A stretch of DNA of 64,000 bases from Rufibacter hautae (GCF_008271695.1 NZ_VKKY01000001.1:558001-622000), one strand, 5' to 3'. Numbered from the stretch's first letter, positions 56,744 through 64,000 are shown. The notes: generated by a model from the letters alone, not told the origin. Numbers and translations: made by a program.

Positions 56744-57574
56744 TTACCCTTTTGATATTACAGAAATTTCAGAAATAAAGTTTAATGCAAGTCCATGTTC
56801 TACAGACTTGCCTCCAAGCTTTGCATCAATCATTTCATTATTCCATTCGAAATCTTCAGGCCATGAGGAAATAGGAAGAGTGAAAACCTTCAAATTCAAT
56901 GTTCCGATTTGATGCAAATACTCATTAACGACTTTCGCAAAATCACTTCCATAATCAATACTATAGTATTTCTGAGCCTCATCAACTTCATTCATATATA
57001 AATCTACCTTATTTACAGCAATTATTAACCATTTTGGACGCCCATCTTTAGCTTGCAGATCCCTAATTTTCATCATCATAAGGTCCAAATCTTCTAATTC
57101 ATTCCTTAAGGTATATTCTCTAAGCTTAGCAATTGTATCTATTCCTCTATCTTCAATCAATGCTTTTTTTAGGGTTTCATCTCTGATTTTTGCATATCCC
57201 CAATCTACAACATATATAACACCTTCTAAACTTTCGCTGGTGTTAAATGCCTCATCCAACCCCTTTAATCGTTCTTTGCTACTTTGTCCAGGTATCACTC
57301 TTACTAATTTAGTCCAATCACCAAATATCACAGCTTCTGTTTCAACATTGGGTGATGTTCCTGGAGTTTTATAGCTAAATTTAGGAGCTTGACCATGTAG
57401 ACATTTACTTAAAAGTGTTTTTCCCACTCCTCCTTGGCCAAGAAGAACTATATCAGTATCTCCGGTATCAACTTGAGCGAGTAGCCTAATCCACCAATGC
57501 TGAATTGTTTTCCTATTCTGATAAATAGTTATAGGTGTTCTGATTAAGCTTGGTATCAATTCACTCCAATCCAT
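56744..57574 (-). CDS. P-loop GTPase-like protein in AT-rich cassette
   Basis: A 276-residue cytoplasmic P-loop NTPase. The Walker A / G1 motif is VLLGQGGVGKTLLSK (G46-T53), the presumed G3 region is VRVIPGQSSK (91-100), and G4 is VNKVD (187-191). In canonical Arf/Ras-like proteins G3 reads DxxGQ; here the Asp position is Val, which would alter Mg or nucleotide handling. YVVDWGYAKIRDETLKKALI follows G3. No membrane segment is seen. It is the first gene of a pair with the two-helix membrane protein. AT-rich codon use marks recent acquisition. A defence or signalling role is only a hypothesis. Confidence 0.75.
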   Translation of the reverse strand: MDWSELIPSLIRTPITIYQNRKTIQHWWIRLLAQVDTGDTDIVLLGQGGVGKTLLSKCLHGQAPKFSYKTPGTSPNVETEAVIFGDWTKLVRVIPGQSSKERLKGLDEAFNTSESLEGVIYVVDWGYAKIRDETLKKALIEDRGIDTIAKLREYTLRNELEDLDLMMMKIRDLQAKDGRPKWLIIAVNKVDLYMNEVDEAQKYYSIDYGSDFAKVVNEYLHQIGTLNLKVFTLPISSWPEDFEWNNEMIDAKLGGKSVEHGLALNFISEISVISKG

Positions 57575-57761
57575 GATTTTATATTAGATAAATACATATT
57601 GTGTCTGCCTACTGTATAAACGGAATAACTCAAGATATTGACACTTTTACAGAGTTTATTTTTATTGTCTAGCTTATGTGAGTCGGATAAACAGAAATTG
57701 ACTAACGAATATACTATATAGGAATTAGTTAGTAACTATACGAAATCTATATATTCTCTGG

Positions 57762-58022
57762 TCAGTCCTCTGATTCCTGTTGTCGGGTGAGTGCCGTGAG
57801 AAAAAGCTGTAGGGCATTCATGGCGGCATAGTCCGCTCCCCAATCATTCACGTGTTCTGGATCACGGGTGACGGCATGAAAAGCTAGGTTGTTCACCAAT
57901 AGATGGAGACTGGCCATATCCGGGACCAGGTCCAGAAACTGGATCAGGGCACCCATGGTGTTATTGGTAAGTTGGGGCTGTTCGCGGATGACGTAGGTGT
58001 CACCGTCTTTGAAGATGGCCAT
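57762..58022 (-). CDS. Small hypothetical protein at upstream end of phage block
   Basis: An 86-residue acidic protein (MAIFKDGDTYVIREQPQLTN; ALIQFLDLVPDMASLHLLVN; ends LTRQQESED). Codon use is GC-rich like the tail genes and unlike the adjacent AT-rich pair, so it probably belongs to the original phage operon that the cassette interrupted. Its size would fit a tail-assembly or head-joining accessory protein, but no motif is diagnostic. Confidence 0.55.
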   Translation of the reverse strand: MAIFKDGDTYVIREQPQLTNNTMGALIQFLDLVPDMASLHLLVNNLAFHAVTRDPEHVNDWGADYAAMNALQLFLTALTRQQESED

Positions 58023-58330
58023 CGCAGTTTGGCTTAGGGCACCCGTGTGCCCGTGAGAAGGAGCTGCGAAACATTTACATGCCTTGGGGCCCTTGCGGGT
58101 AACCCACTCCTCCCCACGGGCACACGGCTCTATAGAAAACTATTAGGTGGGGTGTTTAAGTTAGATTGGAACGCTTTAAGTATGACTGGTGGGTCTGTTT
58201 AGCCAGTTAGCTTTTCTAGTAAGTCTTCATTAGTGCAAGATGTGCAACCCTTCATAAAAGTGCTTTAGCGTTGACTTGGATTGTAGCCATCTCTACTTCC
58301 CAGCTGCTCAAATAGATTCACCTTCCCGGA
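58023..58330. other. Intergenic region at right edge of phage block, 308 nt
   Basis: It holds the 13-bp inverted repeat at 58043-58127 and otherwise plain sequence before the stop of the GH13 gene. No copy of the tRNA-Arg 3' end, no integrase and no promoter match is visible. Confidence 0.45.
58043..58127. repeat. 13-bp inverted repeat upstream of the phage block
   Basis: CCGTGTGCCCGTG (58043-58055) and its exact complement CACGGGCACACGG (58115-58127) enclose 59 nt. It begins 21 nt upstream of the small phage gene's ATG. It may be an operator, a 5' UTR stem or an element border. Confidence 0.6.
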
Positions 58331-59692
58331 TTATTGGGAAGTGTATTCATACATCGCATACCCCCATGGCTGAATATTCCACTTTTTGCTGCTTACAGGC
58401 TCCTTTGCACCCTTGAAAACGTTGTAGGCGCTCCCGATCAAAGATTTCTCTTTTATGGTGATCGGCTGCGAGGTACCCGAAAAGTTAAGGATCACCAACA
58501 CCTTTCTCTTTCCTTTTTCCCGCACGAAGGCATACACTGCTTTCTCATCCCCTGCGCTCACTTTCCGGAAAGACGCGTCGGCGGACAGGGCGGCGTTCCT
58601 TTTCCGGAGGTTCAGCAGGGTTTTATAGAACGAGGCTCTTTGGAGCTTATCGAAAGCCATGGGATCCTTGTCGAAGAACTTCAATGCCCTCAGGACCGGT
58701 TCTTCCTGTCCGCTGTAGATCAGGGGGACACTGCTGGCCATGGTTTGGGTGAATACCGCGAAGGGCGCATGCACCGGGCCGGGGAAGGTCCCGTAGTCCG
58801 CCATGTTCCAGCTGTTCTCGTCGTGGTTGCTGGTGAAGTACATCTGAATGGTATGGGCAGGGTACATTCGGTCATTCTCCTGCTTCACGCTATCCAGGCT
58901 GAAGGCCGGCCTTTCGCCCTTGGCCACCTTCTCCATCATCTTGAACATGTGCCACGGGTAGACCGCGTCAAAACCGGTCTTGGGTAGATAAGCGCTATCG
59001 CCCTCGGCCAGCAGGAAAAGGCTCTTCATCTCTTTCAACTGGGGGATGCACCGGCGCCAAAAGGAAGCGGGGACGTTCCAGGCCACATCGCACCTGAAGC
59101 CATCTATGCCTGTAGTAGAGACCCAGTATTTCATGGCAGCGATCATGCTGTCCTGCATCACCGGGTTCTTATAATCCAGTTGCCTTGTGTCTGCCCAGTC
59201 CACCGCCATGGCCGCCTTCCCGGTGCTGTCCCGCACGAAGAAATCCGGGTGCTGGGTGAGCCACCGGTGGTCTCCGCCGGTATGGTTGGGTACCCAGTCA
59301 ATGATGACCTTCATGCCCCGGTCATGGATAGCCTTTACCACCTGTTTGAAGTCTGCCATGGTGCCGAACTCCGGGTTGACGGCGGTGTAGTCCGAGACGG
59401 CATAGTAGCTCCCCAGCGAGCCTTTCCGGTCCACCTTGCTGATGGGGTTGAGCGGCATGAACCACACCGTTTGCACGCCCATTCCTTTCAAACGGTCAAG
59501 GTGTTTGGCAAAAGCGTTCAGGGTGCCTTCCGGTGTGTACTGCCTCACATTCACCTCATAGATGTTGCCCTGCATGATCCAGGCCGGAGGACCGCTGGTA
59601 GTTCCGCTTGTGGCGCCGGTGGCGGCTTTCTCCTGGCAAAAGCCGGAAAGCACAAGCAATTGAAGGATAAGGGTGCCTAGTACTTTCTTCAT
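58331..59692 (-). CDS. Secreted alpha-amylase family protein (GH13)
   Basis: About 453 residues with signal peptide LGTLILQLLVLSGFCQ. The GH13 barrel carries all conserved regions: region I IIDWVPNHTG, region II GIDGFRCDVAWNV (nucleophile D202), region III SLFLLAEGDSAY (acid/base E230) and region IV YFTSNHDENSW (D291). The short C-terminal all-beta domain ends WGYAMYEYTSQ. It should hydrolyse alpha-1,4-glucans outside the cytoplasm. The ATG at 59692 starts the signal peptide. Upstream on the same strand lie GH43 and GH35 genes, so the region is a carbohydrate-degrading block. No SusC/D pair is in view here. Confidence 0.93.
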   Translation of the reverse strand: MKKVLGTLILQLLVLSGFCQEKAATGATSGTTSGPPAWIMQGNIYEVNVRQYTPEGTLNAFAKHLDRLKGMGVQTVWFMPLNPISKVDRKGSLGSYYAVSDYTAVNPEFGTMADFKQVVKAIHDRGMKVIIDWVPNHTGGDHRWLTQHPDFFVRDSTGKAAMAVDWADTRQLDYKNPVMQDSMIAAMKYWVSTTGIDGFRCDVAWNVPASFWRRCIPQLKEMKSLFLLAEGDSAYLPKTGFDAVYPWHMFKMMEKVAKGERPAFSLDSVKQENDRMYPAHTIQMYFTSNHDENSWNMADYGTFPGPVHAPFAVFTQTMASSVPLIYSGQEEPVLRALKFFDKDPMAFDKLQRASFYKTLLNLRKRNAALSADASFRKVSAGDEKAVYAFVREKGKRKVLVILNFSGTSQPITIKEKSLIGSAYNVFKGAKEPVSSKKWNIQPWGYAMYEYTSQ

Positions 59693-59746
59693 CTTCACAG
59701 GTTTTAGATAATCAGGATATGTTCGCCCTGGACTTTGTGTATATAC

Positions 59747-59798
59747 GGCGCCCTCGGGCAAGAGGCGAAAGCTGATTTGCCTCCTGTCCGAGGGCGCC
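59747..59798. repeat. Stem-loop upstream of GH13
   Basis: GGCGCCCTCGG (59747-59757) and CCGAGGGCGCC (59788-59798) are perfect arms. A nested GAGGC / GCCTC (59762-59766 / 59779-59783) sits in the loop, and CTTTTTCTG follows on the plus strand. It could be a 5' UTR structure of the GH13 mRNA or a plus-strand terminator. Confidence 0.55.
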
Positions 59799-59999
59799 CT
59801 TTTTCTGTTAAAGAAGTGTTTTTGGAGAAGCAGCCTGAAAACGGTCTCTTAAAGGTTTCGTCCATACTCTGCCTGTCCAGTCTGCTCTGATTTAGAGAAT
59901 CAGGCTGGAAACAGCTTATACCATCCTGCTTACATTACCAATAAGTCCACAGGCACAAAAAATGAAAGAACAGGTATTCGTTTGAAACCATAAATTAAA

Positions 60000-60047
60000 A
60001 AAGGAGCTTTGGACCTGTTTTCTGCAAAACAGGCCCAAAGCTCCTTT
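60000..60047. repeat. Intergenic palindrome with 22-bp arms (one mismatch)
   Basis: AAAGGAGCTTTGG-CCTGTTTT (60000-60021) pairs with AAAACAGG-CCAAAGCTCCTTT (60026-60047), with one A/C mismatch and loop CTGC. It lies downstream of the GH43 stop and is a likely terminator. Confidence 0.85.
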
Positions 60048-60088
60048 AACTTTCTTCACCTTAGGTGAAACAGAAACGAGAGGATTCT

Positions 60089-60134
60089 CTTCTGTTTTAA
60101 GGCTGTTGCCTCAAAAACCTATTCTAAACAGAAG
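60089..60134. repeat. Intergenic palindrome copy
   Basis: CTTCTGTTT (60089-60097) and AAACAGAAG (60126-60134) surround TAAGGCTGTTGCC and CAAAAACC. It lies 22 nt after the GH43 stop. Confidence 0.7.
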
Positions 60135-60156
60135 GTACTTTCAAGGAAGTTGCCGT

Positions 60157-62373
60157 TTATTGTTTGGCTTTAAGATTAGTTACCCCTCCATGTGTGGGCG
60201 TTACCTGCTTGATAGTTCCGTCTGCGTTGAACTCCATCCTGTCAATGGCCACCTCGCGGTTGAAGCCGGCGGCATCGCCCATGGTGATGCCTTTGGGGTA
60301 ATTGAACCGATGGTAGACAATGTACCACTCGTCTTTACCGGGCACCTGAATCACGGAATTATGGCCGGTGCCGTAAATTCTCGAGGCCGGGTCTTTGGCG
60401 ATGACCAGGTTATTGGCGGGAACCTTGATCTTGCCCAGCGGCGAGGTGGAAGTGCCGTAGCGTACCCGGTAGTTCTCGCTGCGGGTATCGTCCTCCGACC
60501 AAAGGAAATAGTAGATACCTTTGCGACAGAGCACGTGCGTCCCTTCCCGGAAGGTATTGTCTGGGGTGAGAACCTTGATGGTGTTGGGTTTGATCGAAAT
60601 CATATCCGGGTTCAGTTCGGCCCCGGCCATGTAGCCGTTTCCCCAGTACAGGTAGCTTTTGCCGGTCTTCGGATCGGTGAACACATCGGGGTCAATCTGC
60701 TGGCCGCCTTTCACACCCGGAGGCAATTGGTCTACCAAGGGCTCCCCGGAATCCATAAAAGGCCCGGTGGGGCTATCCGATACGGCTACGCCTACCTTCT
60801 GGGCCGCTGTGAAATAATAGAAGTACTTGTACTGCCCGTTCACTTTCTTCTCGATGATGGCCGGCGCCCAAGCGTTTCGTTTTCCCCAGCTCACGTCTTT
60901 GGGCAAATCCAGGATCACGCCTTCGTCTTTCCAGTTCACCAGATCCGGGGAGGAAAAGGTTTTGAAGTAGGTTCCAGACCAACCATCAAACCCGTCGCTA
61001 GTGGGATAGATATAGTACTTGCCGGTCTTCTCGGCGTAGATAATGTCTGGGTCGGCGAAGAAGCCATCCAACACGGGATTATGGTCTTCGCGGGCAGTGG
61101 CGGCAAACGTCTGGGGTTGTTTCCCTTTGATTTCCACGGTGTAGTTTACGCCTCCTTTTGAAAAATCGGCCGCAGAAGAAGAAACGGTCACGCCCGGGAA
61201 AGACTCAAACTGCGGTTTAAAGGCGCTCAGGTCTATACCGGGTTTTACGGGCAGATGCAGGGTTCTTCTAGCGGAGTCCAGGGCCACGTTGAACCGCTTC
61301 AACCCGGGTGCCTTGGCGGTAAGCAGCACTTCTTCTGCCGTCAGCCATTTAGAAACCAACACCTCGTATTCTCTGGTGGTGATGGGAATGACGGTGCCGT
61401 GGCGCGGATGAAAGTTCATGGACACCTCATTATCCACTACGGTGAAATTCTGCAGATCGGTGGTTTTGGTGAACTGGTAGCGGCCTTTGGTGTACACATC
61501 GTACATCAGGATGTAGCCGGGTTCATTAATCAGCTTGAACACGCCCGCTCCTTCCACGGGGTCCTTGGTCTGCTGCACGTAGCGGTCCTGCAAGACGTAG
61601 CCGCCGGTCAGTTTATCAGACACCGCGATTTTGATGCCCGATCCCTCGCCTTCGGTTTTGAAGAACAGGTGGTACTTGCCGTCTTTCAGCACGATGTCGC
61701 CGTCAATGGCCGCGCCGTTGGTGGGGCTGAAAAATAGTTGCTTGGGCTCGCTTTCCAGATCGGTGAAATCCTGGTTGGCGTAGGCGTAGTAGATCTTATC
61801 GGGGTCATCGCCGTGCTTCATGGAAAAGTAGACCATGTACTTTTTGGCCTCGGGGTCATAGATGGTCTGCGGCGCCCATACGCGCAGCAGCTTTTCGTTT
61901 CCGGCAAATCGTTTCTGGATGTTCACCACGCTGGAAGTCCAGTTGACCAGATCCGTGGATTTGAGCAACACCATGGCCCGGTTAGAGCTCCAGCCGTTCG
62001 CCGATACCATATCCGTCACCACCATGTAAAAGGTTTTGCCATCGGCACCCCGCAGGATATGCGGATCACGCACACCGCCGGTAGAGCTGATCTGGGCCGA
62101 AGAGACAATGGGTTTATTGCCGTTAAGCGCCCGGTAATTATAGCCATCTTGACTGACCGCAAACCGGATGGCCTCTTCGCTTTTGTCATTGCCGGTAAAG
62201 TACGTAAAGAGGTATCCGCTGTACTTTTCCTCTGGGGCTTTCATTTCGGCGCCTGTTTGCTCAGACCCGGAATTCTTAGCCACTTGCGGGGAGCAGGCCG
62301 AGCCCAATACCCCGATGGCCAGGCAAAAGGCCGCACAGTTTTTCGCCAGGTTTTTGGAAAATTGTTTGTTCAT
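60157..62373 (-). CDS. Lipoprotein with two glycoside hydrolase family 43 domains
   Basis: A 738-residue lipoprotein (signal AFCLAIGVLGSACSPQ, lipobox SAC) with two GH43-like five-bladed propellers. Domain 1 (about 50-330) has STGGVRDPHILRGADG, LLRVWAPQTIYDPEA, AAIDGDIVLKDG and DPVEGAGVFKL. Domain 2 (about 430-710) has NPVLDGFFADPDIIYAEKTG, KRNAWAPAIIEKK, QQIDPDVFTDPKTG and TFREGTHVLCRKGIYYF, giving the base Asp, pKa-tuning Asp and acid Glu. Both appear catalytically competent. Members act as arabinofuranosidases or xylosidases. It is surface or periplasm anchored. GH35 lies upstream on the same strand. Confidence 0.88.
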   Translation of the reverse strand: MNKQFSKNLAKNCAAFCLAIGVLGSACSPQVAKNSGSEQTGAEMKAPEEKYSGYLFTYFTGNDKSEEAIRFAVSQDGYNYRALNGNKPIVSSAQISSTGGVRDPHILRGADGKTFYMVVTDMVSANGWSSNRAMVLLKSTDLVNWTSSVVNIQKRFAGNEKLLRVWAPQTIYDPEAKKYMVYFSMKHGDDPDKIYYAYANQDFTDLESEPKQLFFSPTNGAAIDGDIVLKDGKYHLFFKTEGEGSGIKIAVSDKLTGGYVLQDRYVQQTKDPVEGAGVFKLINEPGYILMYDVYTKGRYQFTKTTDLQNFTVVDNEVSMNFHPRHGTVIPITTREYEVLVSKWLTAEEVLLTAKAPGLKRFNVALDSARRTLHLPVKPGIDLSAFKPQFESFPGVTVSSSAADFSKGGVNYTVEIKGKQPQTFAATAREDHNPVLDGFFADPDIIYAEKTGKYYIYPTSDGFDGWSGTYFKTFSSPDLVNWKDEGVILDLPKDVSWGKRNAWAPAIIEKKVNGQYKYFYYFTAAQKVGVAVSDSPTGPFMDSGEPLVDQLPPGVKGGQQIDPDVFTDPKTGKSYLYWGNGYMAGAELNPDMISIKPNTIKVLTPDNTFREGTHVLCRKGIYYFLWSEDDTRSENYRVRYGTSTSPLGKIKVPANNLVIAKDPASRIYGTGHNSVIQVPGKDEWYIVYHRFNYPKGITMGDAAGFNREVAIDRMEFNADGTIKQVTPTHGGVTNLKAKQ

Positions 62374-62433
62374 GTGGTGGTGGAGTTCTTAAGTAATGCT
62401 TTATCCAGAAAAGAGACATTCAGTCCAGACGAA

Positions 62434-62474
62434 GCGGTTTATGGCTTATTTTTAAAAAACTGCTCTAAAACAGG
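62434..62474. repeat. Degenerate intergenic palindrome copy
   Basis: GCGGTTTATGGC, the core TTATTTTTAAAAAAC and TGCTCTAAAACAGG have loosely complementary arms. It lies between the GH35 stop and the GH43 start. A separate GAAGGC / GCCTTC hairpin lies at about 62488-62504. Confidence 0.55.
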
Positions 62475-62529
62475 AAAGCCCGAAGAGAAGGCAAGCGAGC
62501 CTTCCCCTCGGGGCATTTGCCTTAGTGTC

Positions 62530-64000
62530 TTACATCTTGAACGGGCTGTTCTTGAGGTAAATGCGGTATTCCTTCACCATGCCGCCGGTGTTCTTGTCGG
62601 AACGGGGCAGGTAACGCAGGCCTTTCACAGTCACGTTCTCGCCCAGGTCAAGCACGAGGTGGTGCGGGTGCTTGGGCTTGTCGCCGGAGTATTGGGTGTG
62701 CCAGAACGTGGATTCCTGCTGGTCATACACCTTGTCGGCGGAGTTGTTGCCTCCGGTCACTTCTTCGCTGTCGGCGTAAACGGCTTTCCACTTCAGGCGG
62801 GAAACAGGGTTTCCTTTCTCATCCACCAGTTCCAGCTCCGCGATGGAGGAATAAGGATCATCTGCTTTCTGCGAGCTCAGGGCCTCGAAGCAAAGGTAGC
62901 GTCCCTGCACGGCCTTGTCGAATTTCACTTCCTGCCAGGCGCTGCCCGCCGGGAATGCACCCGTGGCGACCGCCTTCTCCCCGGCCAGGTTCAGCGTCTG
63001 GCCTTTGGCGCGGTGCGTTAAAGACTCCTCGGCCCGAAGCTGATCCAGAATCGGCTCTTTCAAGCCCGCGATGGTGGTACCCTCGGGTTTGTCCACGTCC
63101 AACACAATCACTTCATTGCGGCCTTTCTTGAGCCACACGCCGGGCACGAACAGCGTCTGTTGCGGGCCAATTTTCCAAAACCGGCCCAGATTCTGCCCGT
63201 TCACCCATACCATGCCTTTACCCCATTTGCTCACATCCAGAAACGAGTCGCCGGTTTCCTTTAGGTCAAAGGAGCCCCGGTACCAAGCCGGACCAGTGGC
63301 GGTGCCCTTCGTGAACTTCGCTTTTTTCTGGAACTCGAACTCCACGGGGAAGTTGTAGACAAGCCAGTTCCTGAGCTCGGTGTTTTTCCGGCCGTCGTTC
63401 AGTTCCACTTTCTCGGTGATGCCTTTGCGGTCAATGATGGCCTTGCCGTAGTTCACGCGGCCGGTGGCCTCTATGAGGATGTCCAACTGCGCGTTTCCTT
63501 TGAAGGCAGGCAGCGTCACGGTGTTCTCGCCCCGGCGCCGGTCCAGCTTGCCGATCGATTTGCCGTTCAGGAACACGTTGGCCCAGTCATGCACCTCGGT
63601 GATCACCAGCTTTTGCCCCGAAGCCGTTGCCGGTAAGGTGGTGCGGTACAGAATGCGTCCCCAACCCTGGTCAAAGTTCTCCATAGGCTGAATCTTCTCC
63701 GTTTTCTTTGCCGCTGGTAAGTTGGCGAACAGCGCTGCACTTTCAGTTAAGTTGAAAGCAGGAATAGCAATGATGGGTTTCGCCGAAGGGATCTCGCCCA
63801 GCGTCTCGCCTTCCTGCAGGTAGTTCTTGAGCAGGTCGCGCACGGCGAAGAACTTCTCGGTGGTGTTGCCCTGTTCGCCTACCGGCGCGTTGTAGTCATA
63901 GGAAGTGGCCATGGCCGAGTAGGGTGGCGCGTTGGCCCCGCCCCACTGCCCGAAGGTGGTGCCGCCGTGGGCCATGTAGAGACTGAAGGAAATCCGGCGG
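62530..64000 (-). CDS. Beta-galactosidase, GH35 family, C-terminal part (runs off the right edge)
   Basis: The visible 490 residues are the C-terminal part of a GH35 enzyme. The frame is open to base 64000 and reads ISFSLYMAHGGTTFGQWGGA at the edge, the conserved end of the GH35 barrel ('YMxHGGTxFG'). YDYNAPVGEQGNTTEKFF follows. Then come two jelly-roll domains (GRILYRTTLPATASGQKLVI; DWANVFLNGKSIGKLDRRRG; GMVWVNGQNLGRFWKIGPQQ). A C-terminal discoidin/F5-8C-like domain ends the protein (STFWHTQYSG; HHLVLDLGENVTVKGLRYLP). The catalytic glutamates lie outside the window. It should release galactose from the ends of plant-type glycans. Confidence 0.93.
   Translation of the reverse strand, partial: RRISFSLYMAHGGTTFGQWGGANAPPYSAMATSYDYNAPVGEQGNTTEKFFAVRDLLKNYLQEGETLGEIPSAKPIIAIPAFNLTESAALFANLPAAKKTEKIQPMENFDQGWGRILYRTTLPATASGQKLVITEVHDWANVFLNGKSIGKLDRRRGENTVTLPAFKGNAQLDILIEATGRVNYGKAIIDRKGITEKVELNDGRKNTELRNWLVYNFPVEFEFQKKAKFTKGTATGPAWYRGSFDLKETGDSFLDVSKWGKGMVWVNGQNLGRFWKIGPQQTLFVPGVWLKKGRNEVIVLDVDKPEGTTIAGLKEPILDQLRAEESLTHRAKGQTLNLAGEKAVATGAFPAGSAWQEVKFDKAVQGRYLCFEALSSQKADDPYSSIAELELVDEKGNPVSRLKWKAVYADSEEVTGGNNSADKVYDQQESTFWHTQYSGDKPKHPHHLVLDLGENVTVKGLRYLPRSDKNTGGMVKEYRIYLKNSPFKM

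Larger units (their letters stand above)
47763..58022 (-). mobile_element. Prophage remnant: tail module next to tRNA-Arg
   Basis: All genes run leftward with short gaps or overlaps: a phage-like hypothetical gene at the upstream end, an AT-rich GTPase/membrane pair, then tail genes ending in a tape-measure gene about 100 nt from the tRNA. I find no terminase, portal, capsid, lysis, integrase or repressor gene and no second copy of the tRNA 3' end to the right. The borders are approximate; the right edge is put near the inverted repeat at 58043-58127. It could be a decayed prophage or a repurposed tail cluster. Confidence 0.7.
59693..60156. other. Intergenic region between GH43 and GH13 genes, 464 nt
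   Basis: It contains an 11-bp stem structure (59747-59798) close to the GH13 start and two palindrome copies (60000-60047, 60089-60134) close to the GH43 stop. Two weak right-half-like stretches occur near 59818-59845 and 59888-59915. No gene or convincing promoter box is visible. Confidence 0.5.

Noticed and set aside
47600-60100. Second attachment site (repeat of the tRNA-Arg 3' end) to the right of the phage block
   Set aside because: I looked for the T-loop and acceptor sequence in the right flank and found no copy, so no attL/attR pair is claimed.
61738-63021. Plus-strand open frame of 427 codons across the GH43/GH35 junction
   Set aside because: It lies opposite two well-supported glycoside hydrolase genes and crosses an intergenic palindrome. 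The translation has no domain character.
1-64000. CRISPR arrays or insertion-sequence transposases
   Set aside because: No regularly spaced direct repeats and no DDE, Y1 or tyrosine/serine recombinase motifs were seen in any supported gene.

Overview
The window looks like a chromosome fragment from a moderately GC-rich member of the Bacteroidota, most likely a Cytophagales genus of the Hymenobacteraceae type such as Rufibacter or Pontibacter (inference). The grounds are a SusC/SusD pair, several TonB-dependent receptors with carboxypeptidase-like N-terminal domains, a DUF4249 lipoprotein, a Y_Y_Y/LuxR-type regulator, few Shine-Dalgarno sequences, and two promoters that fit the Bacteroidota pattern (TTG, 20 nt, TANNTTTG). 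Most of the window is ordinary chromosome. One stretch, 47.7-58.0 kb, is clearly foreign.

Layout. 0-7.5 kb: 5' part of inositol-1-phosphate synthase, a histidine phosphatase, an overlapping pair (polysaccharide pyruvyl transferase plus F420-hydrogenase-beta-like iron-sulfur protein), a GT9-like glycosyltransferase, a clan-A glycoside hydrolase whose barrel strands are in circularly permuted order, and an alpha/beta hydrolase. 7.6-13.9 kb: an operon of TonB receptor, DUF4249 lipoprotein and MG2/macroglobulin-like protein. 14-24 kb: gamma carbonic anhydrase, radical SAM enzyme, a second TonB receptor, endonuclease III, MBL hydrolase, YjdF-like membrane protein, lipoprotein, OmpA protein and accD. 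24.6-27.3 kb: two OmpA-family lipoproteins and a MaoC dehydratase. 27.4-30.2 kb: a long leader followed by rtcB-prfH, an RNA-ligase and release-factor pair linked to repair and rescue of damaged ribosomes. 30.3-32 kb: a small secreted protein and an Old Yellow Enzyme. 32.1-42.5 kb: a polysaccharide utilisation locus (regulator, SusC, SusD, PKD lipoprotein, GH16), probably for a beta-1,3-glucan. 42.6-47.5 kb: NTF2-like and SIMPL proteins, an orphan protein, a nested inverted repeat, a trans-sulfuration enzyme and a TVP38 membrane protein. 47.6 kb: tRNA-Arg(ACG). 47.7-58.0 kb: a minus-strand phage tail module with no head, lysis or integrase gene, carrying an AT-rich GTPase plus membrane-protein pair. 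58.3-64 kb: GH13, a two-domain GH43 and a partial GH35.

A family of imperfect intergenic palindromes runs through the chromosomal part. About twenty copies share the layout GTTTTAGG..TTTTC-NN-GAAAA..CCTAAAAC. Their arms vary but stay complementary, most lie just after stop codons, and none lies inside the phage block. The best candidates for new biology are the permuted glycoside hydrolase, the palindrome family, the rtcB-prfH leader with a Shine-Dalgarno mini-ORF, the three-block inverted repeat at 45.0-45.4 kb, and the GTPase/membrane pair in the phage remnant.
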